A stretch of DNA of 64,000 bases from Kryptolebias marmoratus (GCF_001649575.2 NC_051450.1:7260663-7324662), one strand, 5' to 3'. Counted from the first letter of the stretch, positions 1-10,432 are shown. The notes: generated by a model not told the origin, from the letters alone. Numbers and translations are program-made.

Positions 1-129
1 TAATCATCAAAATTAAACGAAATAAACATTTGAAATATATGAGTTTGTATGTAATGTATGAATATAATATACAAGTTTCACTTTTTAAATGGAATTACTG
101 AAATCAATCTACTTTTTCATGATATTCTA

Positions 130-372
130 ATTTTATGACCAGCACCTGTAATTGTCACAAGACTTGTTAATTTAATTTCCCTTTGGGATTAATAAAGTAT
201 TTTTGAATTGAATTTGAATTTGAAGACTTCACTAAATAGGCTCAGATATTTAAGCAAAATGAGAAATGGTAGAAACTCAAGCTGTCACAAACTGACGGGC
301 TAGAGCAAATGAAATTTAAATTTTATCTTGGGGGCCAGATCTGGCCCACAGGCCTTTAGTTTGACACATGCA
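130..372. repeat. Repeat-derived sequence: LINE-type 3' tail and hAT-like end
   Basis: Around 170-225 there is a 'ccctttgggattaataaagt' motif followed by short gaattt repeats, a 3' tail typical of fish non-LTR retrotransposons. Around 330-370 there is a 'gggccagatctggcccacag' stretch ending in 'gtttgacacatgca', which resembles the ends of short hAT elements further along the window. No coding potential was seen in 1-638. Family assignment is by motif memory only. Confidence 0.45.
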
Positions 373-638
373 CTAACCCTGACATCTGTACTGTGACGGT
401 TCCAGACAAATACATGTCTTGTGTTACACCACTAATGATGTTGTGAATTGTTTAATTTATTTTGGTTTATCTGAGATGCAAATATATGTTTATGTTGAAA
501 GTTGGGAGTTATGTTCTTAAGATATTTGAGATCATATTCATAAGATCTTTGAGATCTTAAGAAGCCTAAAACTAAGAAGACTGAAGCTAACACTAGCCAT
601 GCTAGCCACAGAAATGGCTTATCACCACAGATCAGATC

Positions 639-3392
639 ATTGTAAGCAGTGGTGCCTGCAGCTGTATGGCTGTACGCACTGTGCGTACCTTGAGATTTTG
701 AGGGTTTAATATTTAAATTTTGTGTCAAATCGTCCTGTAAGCTAAATGTGCAGTGAAGCTAGTTAAAAATGAGTAAGCGGACTTTGAAACAATTAAATCT
801 CGTCGAAACGTTTGCTAAAAGGAGTAGAAATGAAGCAAACGTCTCTGTGCCTACACCTCCTCTGGATGTCACAGACACAGCGTCTGAGCCGGGGAATCTC
901 CCTCCTCCCACGGATCACGCGGTCAAAGCTTCTCTGCCTCCACCTCCGCAGCTACAACCCTCCCACAGGAGCCCAGCCACAGCCAGCGGCTCACAGCCCC
1001 AGGTAACCGCTAGCCTCTTGGTTACTGACTTGTCAGACATTGGTGCAATCAAAGCAGATGAGCTTAAAACAGCCACAGATTCAATGAAACTTACTGTCCT
1101 GCAAAACTGATTCATACCCCCCAGAAACTGGGTAGGCCCGTCACGGATGATATTTGTGAATCACAGAAAAATCCTAGATGAGTTTTTCAATGAAAGTGTA
1201 TATCATACACTGAGGTACAGCATATCACAGGATGGGTTGTTTTGTGTGTCCTGTATGCTTTTTTCATCTGGTGACATGATTCTCCGAACTAAGCCATTGA
1301 ATGACTGAAGTAACAGCAAGACAATTGTCACTAAGCACCTAGCCACGCAAGCCCACCAGAGTGCCCAGTTACGTGCTTCAGATTTTCTGCGTGTCTGCTC
1401 AGGGGAGATGCAGCCTATTTGTGGAGCATTAGATCGCGCCTATCAAGAAATGCTGGAATGAAACAAGTACGGCCTCAAAGCAATTATTGACCTTACTGCC
1501 ATTTTTGGAAAGCAAAATGTACCTCCTAGAGGTCACACTGATGCATGAAGCAATTTCAATGCATTTCTTAAGTATCGTGCAGACGATGATGCAAACCTAA
1601 AACAGTATCTGCAACTTGCACCTTCAAATGCAACTTATTGTAGACATCAAGTACAAAACAAAAAAATTGACTTATGTGGGAAACAAATTCAGAACACCAT
1701 TCATGAAAAATGCAAAAGAGCCAAATGGTTTTCTGTCCTGTCATATGAAACAGCTGATATCAGCAGTTCAGAACAGATCTCACTTTTGGTCCGCTATGTG
1801 GATTGTGACTCTGGAAACTTTACCATTCGTGAGGACTTTTTGTGCGTCATTTCTACTGCTGACACCACAGGTGGAACCTTAACAAAGACTATACTAAACA
1901 AGCTAGATGACTTTAAACTACAACCAGGCAATATTGTAGGACAAGGATATGATGGCGCTGGGAACATGAGTGGTAAGGTGCAAGGCGTTCAAGCTCGCAT
2001 TAAACAGTTGTATCCATCCGCCACCTATGTCCACTGCAGAAACCATGCACTTAACTTGGCAATTGTGCATTCAACGCACATCCCACTGGTTCGAAATGCA
2101 ATCACTACGGTCCAAGATATTGTGTCTTTCATCACAGCCTCACCAAAACGAATGCACCTCTTTTTGGATAACAGTAGCACACATCAGCGTTTGCAACAGT
2201 TTTCAGCCACACGTTGGTTTCAACATGATGCGTGCATTTCTACTGTCATAAAAAACTATGAGTACATGTATCTGAGTATGGATCAACTAAAGACTGAAGG
2301 GGACCAGAAAAGCTGCAGCACTGCGATGTCACTGAGCAGAGCAATGGACTCATTTGATTTTATTATCAGTATTGTTGTTGTGCAGAGTTTATTGCAATAT
2401 CTAACACCTCTTAGCAACAGTCTGCAAAACCTAGCCTGTGATTTACCAACTGCTGCTGGTAATGCCAGCACATTAGTGACACTGCTTCAAAAAAAGAGGG
2501 GAGACGACTTATTTGAAAAACTGTGGAATTAAAGTTGTGATGTGACCACCAAAGTAGACACAAGTCCATCGGTGCCTCAGATAGTGTCTGTGCAGACAAA
2601 GAGATCAAATATGCATGCACCAACCCCACAGGAATATTGGCAACTCAATCTACTTCTTCCATTCATTGATCATCTTATCTCAGAAGTGAGAGACCAAGTG
2701 TGTCTGGCACTCTCACGAATGAAAGGCCAGTATCTTCTACCAGATAAACTGTCAGAATTATCTGACACAGTTTGGCAAGAGATAAAAAATGAGTATGGGA
2801 CACTAATGCCCAATTTGGATAACGCAGATGCTGAGCTGGAGCTGTGGAGGCAGGCTAATGATAAAAACAACAACAGCGAGATTTGCCAAGTTTTAAAGGA
2901 CACAGTGGACTTCTTTCCAAATGTACATACAGTACTAAAAGTTCTCCTGACTATGCTAGTGTCTACTGCCTCAGCAGAGCGGACCTTCAGCACACTGAGG
3001 CGCCTTAAAATGTATCTACGCAACACAATGTCGGACACCAGGCTCACTGGTCTTGCCCTGATGAACATTTACCCCGAAATCAACATCGACGGCAAGGAGG
3101 TGCTAAGGCAGTTTGATTTGACTGTCAGGAGGAGAGTTCACTTCAAATAGGTAGGCTTTGTTTTCCTTTTTTATTATTTAGTTTCATTTGTAACAAATAG
3201 GCTATGTAGATATATATTTGTGTGTGTGTGTTGCATTGTGCGTGTTAGCCCTTGTGCAAGTCAGATGTGCTGGTCTTGTGTGCTACGCACATGATGCACG
3301 TTGGGGTTGTGTTTGTGTTTGTGTGGGTCAGGTGCAGTGATGGTTTTGTGTGTACCCTCTGATAAAATCCTGCAGGCGCCCCTGATTGTAAA
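639..3392 (+). mobile_element. hAT-family DNA transposon with TIRs and 8-bp target-site duplication
   Basis: The element proper runs 647-3384. Its 15-bp ends, CAGTGGTGCCTGCAG at 647 and CTGCAGGCGCCCCTG ending at 3384, are inverted repeats matching at 13 of 15 positions. The flanking octamers are attgtaag (639-646) and attgtaaa (3385-3392), a 7/8 target-site duplication as expected for hAT. The interior carries a broken transposase. The near-perfect duplication suggests a fairly young insertion, yet the transposase has decayed, so the element may have been mobilised in trans. Confidence 0.88.
769..3150 (+). pseudogene. hAT transposase (ZMYM1/TTF-type, DUF4371-like) with in-frame stops
   Basis: One continuous reading frame of about 793 codons runs from ATG 769 to TAG 3150. 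It is interrupted only by in-frame stops: TGA at 1108, 1306, 1459 and 1546, and TAA at 2530. No frameshift is needed. The N-terminus (MSKRTLKQLNLVETFAKR) is Pro/Thr-rich. A zinc-finger-like CVSCMLF motif follows near 1245, then a DUF4371-like core including GQGYDGAGNMSGKVQGVQAR and HCRNHALNLA (1945-2070). The C-terminal hAT dimerisation region includes STASAERTFSTLRRLK (2962-3009). This resembles the many zinc-finger MYM-type protein 1-like transposases annotated in fish. It is a dead copy unless the stops are sequencing errors. Confidence 0.85.
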
Positions 3393-4110
3393 GATACTTC
3401 TATGGCTGTTCGGAAAGAAAGACTGAGGATGTTAGACCCGAGACACATAGCAAAAATCTGCAAGGTTAAAGGGATTTCATGTGCAGTCACAGGGCTCGTC
3501 AGTCTGTGATCAAAATGAGAAGAGAAGCTGACAGCAACATCACAGAGGCTGCTGTACCATCTGTGTCCAGCACACCAAAAGGAAAAGCTAATATCCAGAA
3601 CACTGCACTGCTTCAGACCGTCAAAGCACAGACAAATGGCGCAACAGGAACAAAAACTGTAAGTTGTCTGTTAGATGGAGGCAGCCGGAGGTGGTTCCTT
3701 CGTGAGGATGTTAAAGATCTGAGACCCCCGGTGATAAGACGAGAACGTCTGATTTGCCACATATTCGGGTCATCTCTAATCTTGTCATCACACAACACAA
3801 CACTGTGAAAGCTTCACTGGAAAAATATGTAGAACTGACAGCAAAGATTACAGCTTGAGCCAGTGGAAACCCCTCAAGTGTGTACTGCTGTGATAAAGGC
3901 ACCTGAGGAGCCTCTTCAACGAGAATTACAGAAGGGTCTTCGGCTTGCAGATTTTCCCCACAAAGGTACTCATGATTTAGAGCGGATGATAAGAAGAGCC
4001 AACTATTACTGACAGATTGGGTCCAGAAGGATTCGAAGAATAACAGAATCATTGGTGGCTGGTTTGAGAGTCAGTTGCAGATCCTGATGTCACTGACAGT
4101 CTCATTGCAG
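3393..4110 (+). mobile_element. BEL/Pao-type LTR retrotransposon remnant (protease region)
   Basis: Downstream of the hAT insertion the plus strand encodes broken pieces of a BEL/Pao polyprotein: a degenerate Cys-rich knuckle around 3400-3510, an aspartic-protease-like SCLLDGGSRRWF segment at 3663-3698 (the DUF1758 region), and about 200 bases later a stretch resembling the conserved block before the reverse transcriptase (LADFPHKGTHDLERM, near 3945). Several stops and frameshifts separate the pieces, and no LTRs were recognised. It is a fragment with no coding capacity. The hAT element lies directly next to it and may have inserted into it. Confidence 0.6.
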
Positions 4111-4184
4111 AATACATAAAGATTTACACTGGTACAGCACAAAATGAAGCACTTATATGAAAAAAATTACTTTAAAAAAATTAA

Positions 4185-4610
4185 CCTATTATCACTGTGT
4201 CATTAACTATTTCACAAAAAATAAAAATAAAAAAGCAAAAGCAACATGTAAAAACTAAGAAGGTAAGTAGCAACCAGATGCTGCTAATCAAATACATTTA
4301 ACTGATTTTTAGTAAGTTTGAGCTTTTTTTTAAAAAAAATAAAAAATTAAAACTGATTTATTAGCAAAAAGCTGACGAGGCAGCAAGCAAAACAAAACCT
4401 TACATGTGAACACGAGGAGCAGGACAAAATTGTGCCACGAACAAGATACATAACAAGAACCAGCGAGTAATGGAAGCAGAAGAAGAGAAACAACAAAAGC
4501 TGCGACAATGTGCTGCACAGATAAAAATCAATACACACTCAAAACATAAAAAAGACGAAAAACAACAATATAAACAATGAAACGCTGTGACGGAGGTAAG
4601 AGCAAAAGTC
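4185..4610. other. A/T-rich non-coding stretch
   Basis: This stretch has poly-A and A-rich runs around 4150-4360 and no convincing exon on either strand. Missing 3' exons of the frrs1-like gene (minus strand) would be expected in this direction, but none was recognised. Confidence 0.4.
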
Positions 4611-4763
4611 TCAACATGTGTTAAAAGCCAAAGAGTAAAAATGTGTTTTAAGAAGAGTTTTAAAAGTGGACAATAAAGGGGCACTTCTAATATGTGACGG
4701 CAAATCGTTACATAATTTTTGAGCGGCAACACTAAAAGCTTTGAACTGAGGGCAGGTGAATAG
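4611..4763 (-). mobile_element. L2-like LINE C-terminal fragment
   Basis: The minus strand encodes FSVAAQKLCNDLPSHIRSAP followed by a segment ending LLKTHFYSLAFNTC. This is the conserved C-terminus of fish L2-like LINE open reading frames (AFSVAAPKLWNDLP...). Only this 3' part is seen, so it is a 5'-truncated copy downstream of the DOMON exon of the frrs1-like gene. Confidence 0.7.
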
Positions 4764-4967
4764 TGGCACAGGAAAGTCATGACAAAAGCAGGAGTGACAA
4801 GAAACACAGAAGCACAACAGTGACAAACACACAAATAACTCACTCAAATTGTGACAAGGTATGTGTTAACACAATGGCAAGGAGAAGACATCAGCAGATT
4901 CAGGTTAGCAACTGTCGTTGTTTTCCAATCATTTTTACTGAAGCAGGTTTTTTTTTATGAAACTCAC

Positions 4968-5156
4968 CATCCATTTGTCCAGAGACAGAGCAAATGCCAG
5001 ATAACCATCAGCGGGTCCACTCACTTCAAACATCACACTTTCATCTGACTCACTAGGTGTAAAAGACAGGAAGAAGCAGTGGGGATCCGACCGAGGATCA
5101 CAGTCCACGGGGTCTCTGAGACAGGACTTATTGACACCACATCCCACTGAACTGAA
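4968..5156 (-). CDS. frrs1: frrs1-like exon: start of DOMON domain
   Basis: The acceptor is CTTCTCGCCCCTCAG|TTCAG and the donor ATG|GTGAGT. The 63 codons in phase 0 include CGVNKSCLRDPVDCDPRSD, with the Cys pattern seen before DOMON in FRRS1, and SGPADGYLAFALSLDKWM. Confidence 0.82.
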
Positions 5157-8117
5157 CTGAGGGGCGAGAAGAAAACACTTTGTTGGCTTTCATGTAGCTG
5201 ACGGGATTTTTCTGAACGATGGTAACACTGTGACTTTGGATCGTCCCATTAAAGACAACAAATGGGAACTATTGGAGCCGCTCATGGATTCGCCCACGAA
5301 TATCTTATAAAACAATCAAAGTGTTTCAGGGAGGAATTTCTAAATATCACAAATCAGACTTGTTTCATATCAGTTAAGGTACTTTTGACATTTCAGTTAG
5401 CCTCATAGACATAATCATTTTTAAACAAGCTTTATTAATAAGGGAATATTTTTGCTATATCAATCCGAACATAAAAACGCCATTTAGCTAATGGTCATTT
5501 AATACTAAGTCAGAATTCACACTACTGGTTTCCTGTTTATAGCTTTTTGTCTGTGTTTCTTGTAACCAAACAGCTATTGCATTTTAACAATTCATAAATT
5601 AAAAGTTCAGCTCAATTAGGAATGATGTGCTATAACTTTTAGTAATTGTAACTTTGAATTATTTACCATGTTTACAAATACTTTCTTCATAGAAATACTT
5701 TGAGATCTCTTAAGTTCCTTCAGAAACAGTGTTCTCTGAAACCTGCTTCAGCAAACTGTCTGCCCCCCCCCCATTTTGCTGCTATTACCTTTTAACTACT
5801 CTCTTCTTAATTTAAGGCTTTTATCCACATTGTTATTATAACGTTTAACTATATTTCTGTTAATTGTAGCTTTTAGCAACAGTTTTGCTTTTTTTTTAGC
5901 TTTTAGCTACTGTGTTCTAATTTTTGCTTTTAGTAGCTGTTTTGCTAAATTTAGCATTTTTTCTGTGTTTTGCTAATGTTAGCATTTCACTATGGCTTTG
6001 CTTGTTTTTGCTTTTGATAATGTTAGCTTGTACTTAAAGTTTTACTGATTTTAGCATTTTTTAAAGATTTTGCTGTTATCTTTTTACTACAGTTTTGCTC
6101 ATTTTTAGCTTTTTGTCATTGTTTGCTAATTCTTGCTTTTTGTTATGGTTTTGCTAGTGTTAACTTTCAGTATTTTTTTACTTTGGCTAAATTTTTTGTC
6201 ATTTTTGCTTTTAGTTTTAATTTTGTTCATTTTAGTTTTTAGCTACAGCATTGCTAATTTTAGCTTTAAATTATGGTTTTGCTGATTTTAGCTTTTGTTT
6301 GTGTTAAAACAAACAAAAGCTAAAACAGCAAAATGATTTTAACAATCCGGCTAACAATTCATTCCTCAGCACTCCACATTAATTCTGCATACTTGCAGAA
6401 ACTTCAGTTTCTCTAGAATCTGCATGACAGTTAGCGTCAATGTGATGTTTCTAGCATATCGTTAAAAACACTAAATTGAACATCTTTTTAATTGTGATTG
6501 TTTGATTTGTCAGACACTGACTGGAGCAGACAAAGTGGTGACGCTGCAAGTTTGTGCAGAAGTGGTTGGAGAAGCAGTTGCTCCTCTCAAAGACACCACA
6601 GGCCCTGCAATCCGAACCCAGTACACCTTATACTCCTGCACCACTGTCACACTGCAGCAACAAACCAAACACAAGGGAGACAAGATACACTGTGAGGTAC
6701 TGTATACAAGCAATAATGTCAATATAAGAAGGAGTGAAACAGCAGGAGAAATATTAAGAACTAGCCTCAACACCGTCATCATAATCATAAACCTGTCCTA
6801 CAATCTTTGTCAGGAACATCTGAGGGTGAACATATTCTCAAACATAAAGGGCTTTAAACAGAATCATAACATGTACTCACAGAAACTGGACTCTTGAAGG
6901 AGTATTTCTTGGAGACACCCACACTGCCTGAATGTGAGTTTTTCTCGAGCTGTCTTTGTGGCTCAGTGCAGATCCCTTTTAATGACACAGAACAGCCACA
7001 GAAAGCATAAAATTTTCTCCCAGCTAAGGTCACACAATGAAGCTGGTTGCTTCTTAACTGCTGCAATATACAGAAACGATACTTAAAAGTAGAATATGTC
7101 AGACAGGAAGATTTTACACATCTTTGTTTGAGCAAATATTTTATCATCCAGTTGTTGTTGTTTTTTTCAGTCTCCGCAGTAAGTCGGACTACAACTGTTG
7201 GAACTGGACGTCCAGATCCAACAGATCAACACTGTGTCAAAGGTAGCGTTTCAACTGATCCCATGCATTTTTTTTCATGGAAGAGAGATCAGGGGGCCTG
7301 GCTGAGGACATCACCAGGCACTTTTTTTCTCTCTGCTCCTGGTGGAAGGCGGACGTGTTTCTTTTCTCTCTGTCTCTCTGACTCCTGTACTGCCCCCCCA
7401 NNNNNNNNNNNNNNNNNNNNNNNNNNNNNNNNNNNNNNNNNNNNNNNNNNNNNNNNNNNNNNNNNNNNNNNNNNNNNNNNNNNNNNNNNNNNNNNNNNNN
7501 NNNNNNNNNNNNNNNNNNNNNNNNNNNNNNNNNNNNNNNNNNNNNNNNNNNNNNNNNNNNNNNNNNNNNNNNNNNNNNNNNNNNNNNNNNNNNNNNNNNN
7601 NNNNNNNNNNNNNNNNNNNNNNNNNNNNNNNNNNNNNNNNNNNNNNNNNNNNNNNNNNNNNNNNNNNNNNNNNNNNNNNNNNNNNNNNNNNNNNNNNNNN
7701 NNNNNNNNNNNNNNNNNNNNNNNNNNNNNNNNNNNNNNNNNNNNNNNNNNNNNNNNNNNNNNNNNNNNNNNNNNNNNNNNNNNNNNNNNNNNNNNNNNNN
7801 NNNNNNNNNNNNNNNNNNNNNNNNNNNNNNNNNNNNNNNNNNNNNNNNNNNNNNNNNNNNNNNNNNNNNNNNNNNNNNNNNNNNNNNNNNNNNNNNNNNN
7901 NNNNNNNNNNNNNNNNNNNNNNNNNNNNNNNNNNNNNNNNNNNNNNNNNNNNNNNNNNNNNNNNNNNNNNNNNNNNNNNNNNNNNNNNNNNNNNNNNNNN
8001 NNNNNNNNNNNNNNNNNNNNNNNNNNNNNNNNNNNNNNNNNNNNNNNNNNNNNNNNNNNNNNNNNNNNNNNNNNNNNNNNNNNNNNNNNNNNNNNNNNNN
8101 NNNNCATGGACCTATCT

Positions 8118-8148
<31 letters not shown>

Positions 8149-10432
8149 ACACCGTCTTCTCACTGCCTCTACACACAAATATACACACATACGCACACTT
8201 TCCGCTGTTTCTGTCATCTCTCTCACTCCCCCCCTCCTCCTTCCCTCTCTCTCTATCTTAGTAATTACTACATCGGCTGTTTTAATTAGCCCTGGTACCA
8301 TTTAGAAATTCGGTACTGTTTAGTTTAGCTTTATCTTCCTGTACACTTAGTTTAGTTCTGTACATTTAGTCATGTTTAGATCTGTTTAGTTTAGCTACTA
8401 TTTTTGACTGCTTAGATATGTCTGGTTTTACTTCGGCTGTATAGCGGGCCTGGGGTACTTTTAGATAGTTTGGTACCGTTAGTTTTAGTTTTAGCTTAGT
8501 TTAGTTCTGTACATTTAGTCATGGTTAGATCTGTTTAGTGTAGCTTATCTTATTTAGCCTTCCTGTACACTTAGCTTAGTTACTTTACAATTAGTTATCA
8601 TTGTCTTGTACATGTTTTGTAACTCTGTCTGTAATTTTGTTCTTGTGTTGTAAAGCACTTTGAGTCGCCTTGTGCTGAAAAGTGCTATATAAATAAATGT
8701 ACCTACCTACCTACCTACCTAGTACCTATACTGCTATTTATCACCTGCTTGTTTTGCTTTTCAAATGCAGCTGCTCTGTCTCTATCATACTCCCAAAGCA
8801 AATAGCTCCTGTTATATTCTGGCACAAACAAGCCCATCAGGTTCCGAAAGTGTTAGCAGTTTGCATTTGTTTTACATTGGAGAACAGCAGACTGCAGGTT
8901 GAAAATTTGACTGTTCAGCACAAATGTTTCCTCAGTGAACGGATGAAGTCAAGAGAGACTCATTAAAACTGCATGAAAAAACAGTTCAGTGTGTCTGGGA
9001 TGAATCACATTTCCCATGGCATTTCTTAACCACTTTTCAGACCTACTGTTCCTAGAAGGAATGCGTATCACCTGCAACCCTTCATGCCAGAGTTTTAAAC
9101 TAAAATCATCTCACTCTGAGGGAGGACATTTTGGTGAAACACTCTTCAGCCTGATATTGTGAGATCTCGCAAGGTGAGTTAGTGCTCAAAGAATGTGTTG
9201 AGGATAGCTTTCAGCTACTACCACACCAAATTTTATCTTAATAAATTTACCACTGACAGAGTTTAAGCCCTTTATGTGTTGGCTAATGTCAGTTTGCTGT
9301 GGCAGCCATCTTAAATAGAGTTGACTTCAAAAGTTAATCAGCTGTGGATGTCCATCCAAAGATTACTTGCTGAAAGTTTCATGAAAACGCATCCTGTGGT
9401 TTATGAAATATTTTGCATCAAACATAATTGATGTCAGTAGTTGATGGCAATGTTTTAAAAATAAATATCACACAGCTTGGAGTATGTGTTGAAAATTACC
9501 CTCAGCTACTACCACACCCAAGTTTTGCGTAATATCTCTAAAATTGTTTGAGTTATAGACATTTTTGAATTTCCCAAGGTTGCTTAGCTGTGGCGGACAT
9601 TTTGAATGGGACTGACTCCAAAAGTTAACATGTTGTAGATCTTCATCCAATATTTACTTGCTGAAAGTTTCATTAGCATCCGTGCAGTGGTTCATGAGAT
9701 ATTTTGCTAATGCTAGCTACAATGTGCTCAGCAGAATTTCTGAACATTTAAAATTCGAGTGAGCCCAGAACAAGGCCCCGAGACTCATGCAGGGAAGTTG
9801 AGAATCCCTGTGAACATTTTGAAACATTTGTCACCACCGACACTGGCAGTGAGATGTAGGCTGGACAGCATCAATCGGAATCAATCAAAACAACCTTTGT
9901 GCTCCAGATGAAACATGCTTTGAAATGACAGAGGCAACTCACAATCAGCGCAGCATCATTATTAAAAATGGGCATTTCAAGGGAAAAAAAATAGTTAGAT
10001 TTTACCTGATTTTGGCCACACTTTAGAACTTGAGCCTCATTTGTTTCAGTCAGGTTAAAGAATCCTACAGCTGGGGAGTTTAATGAAGAAGCATCCCGAG
10101 CTTCTATCAGAAAACCTTTGAAATAGATTGAGCTGGAGGAGGCAACTGTTAAAGACACTGTAAATAAATTTAAAAAAAAAATTTGTCAGCTAAAAGGCGA
10201 GAAGATGAGTCTGTTGATAATAAAACGGCACTTTGGGGGACCTGCCTGTGATCTGGTCTCCTGGACTGAATGTGGATCTGTCCACAGTGAGGCTGTATGG
10301 AGGAGAATCTTGGCTGGGCTCGTAGCCATGCTGGGGCACCAAGTCTCTGCAGGAGACACCCACCTGCCCGCGACTGTATCCTGAAACTGTGACGACAAAG
10401 CCTGTCAACGCCAGCAGCAGCAGCAGCAGCAT
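4968..10432 (-). CDS. frrs1: Ferric-chelate reductase 1-like gene (Reeler + DOMON), partial, four exons recognised
   Basis: Exons in transcript order are 10432-10246, 10157-10006, 6651-6516 and 5156-4968. The product starts with a signal peptide (MLLLLLLALTGFVVTVSG; the Leu run is a CAG-type microsatellite in the DNA). A Reeler domain follows, with GYSRGQV, SCRDLVPQHGY, FSPGDQIT, IYFKGFLIEARD and LKCGQNQ, then VVQEYKVYWVRIAGPVVS closing it, a Ser/Thr-rich linker, and the start of a DOMON domain (GCGVNKSCLRDP, VMFEVSGPADGYLAFALSLD). This order is that of FRRS1, a membrane ferric reductase of the cytochrome b561 class. The exon between 10006 and 6651 (late Reeler) was not found and probably lies in the N gap at 7401-8104. 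The rest of DOMON and the cytochrome b561 membrane segments were not found left of 4968. It could instead be a paralogous Reeler/DOMON protein. It is head to head with cibar2. Confidence 0.78.
5700..6330. repeat. Degenerate TTTTGCTAATTTTAGC short-period repeat
   Basis: About 500 bases consist of irregular reiterations of 'ttttgcta' and 'ttagctttt', preceded by a unique-looking flank (tttgagatctcttaag, cctgcttcagcaaactg). The same array with the same flank occurs inverted at about 29010-29600, so this is a dispersed element with an internal expanding minisatellite. It lies in an frrs1-like intron. Confidence 0.7.
6516..6651 (-). CDS. frrs1: frrs1-like exon: end of Reeler domain and Ser/Thr-rich linker
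   Basis: The acceptor is TTGTTGCTGCAG|TGTGAC. The exon encodes VTVVQEYKVYWVRIAGPVVS and a Ser/Thr-rich linker ending APVS. The donor AGT|GTCTGA is weak, but it gives phase 0, which matches the next exon at 5156. Confidence 0.68.
6938..6985. repeat. Short dispersed repeat (ctcgagctgtctttgtggct)
   Basis: The sequence 'ctcgagctgtctttgtggct' followed by 'cagtg.agat' occurs here and again at about 13887-13918. In both places it is followed within about 50 bases by an acagaac-type motif. It is a small dispersed element of unknown family. Confidence 0.5.
7401..8104. other. Assembly gap (704 N)
   Basis: An unbroken run of N. The left edge is pyrimidine-rich (tctctctgtctctctg, then a C run) and the right edge is a CA microsatellite, both typical causes of assembly breaks. 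At least one frrs1-like Reeler exon is missing between the flanking exons and may be here. Confidence 0.95.
8121..8149. repeat. (CA)n microsatellite
   Basis: An almost pure CA run directly right of the N gap, followed by further CA-rich sequence to about 8200 and a CT-rich stretch to 8257. Confidence 0.9.
8300..8725 (+). mobile_element. LINE 3' UTR with internal repeats and (ACCT)n tail
   Basis: Two imperfect copies of a 'ctgtacatttagtcatg.ttagatctgtttag' block (about 8350-8390 and 8508-8540) are followed by 'aaagcactttgagtcgcctt' and 'aaaagtgctatataaataaa'. That ending is typical of fish L2-like elements. It finishes in (ACCT)n at 8698-8722. No coding part is left. Confidence 0.6.
9165..9715. 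repeat. Two tandem copies of a roughly 280-bp repeat unit
   Basis: Two units share tgtgttgaggata/tgtgttgaaaatta, 'cagctactaccacacc', 'agctgtggcggaca'-like, 'gact.caaaagttaa' and 'acttgctgaaagtttcat' motifs in the same order (about 9195-9415 and 9485-9705). Related single copies occur at 57480-57700 and, partly, near 41050. It is non-coding and sits in an frrs1-like intron. Confidence 0.7.
10006..10157 (-). CDS. frrs1: frrs1-like exon 2: Reeler core
   Basis: The acceptor is TTTATTTACAG|TGTCTT at 10158 and the donor CAG|GTAAAA after 10006. The exon encodes SLTVASSSSIYFKGFLIEAR and ends VLKCGQNQ, which is Reeler strand sequence with the conserved FKGFL.EAR motif. It starts in phase 1 and ends in phase 0. 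Confidence 0.8.
10246..10432 (-). CDS. frrs1: frrs1-like exon 1: signal peptide and start of Reeler domain
   Basis: The ATG at 10430-10432 has G at -3. Sixty-two codons plus one base run to ACAG at 10246. The only donor that keeps the Reeler frame (GDQIT|VSLTV) is GC: CAG|GCAGGT. The GT six bases into the GC form would shift exon 2 out of frame. Confidence 0.8.

Noticed and set aside
6514..6695. Plus-strand exon-like frame with AG before and GT after, Ig-like pattern (…YSCTTVTL…KIHCE)
   Set aside because: The opposite strand encodes the end of a Reeler domain that joins in phase to the DOMON exon at 5156, so the plus frame is a shadow.
7172..7241. Plus-strand exon-like stretch reading VGLQLLELDVQIQQINTVSK with a GT after it
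   Set aside because: The preceding codon is a stop unless a poor acceptor (TAAG) is used, and no neighbouring exon joins it. Probably chance.
7047..8301. Large open frames across 7401-8104
   Set aside because: They are made of N translated as X; no sequence information.
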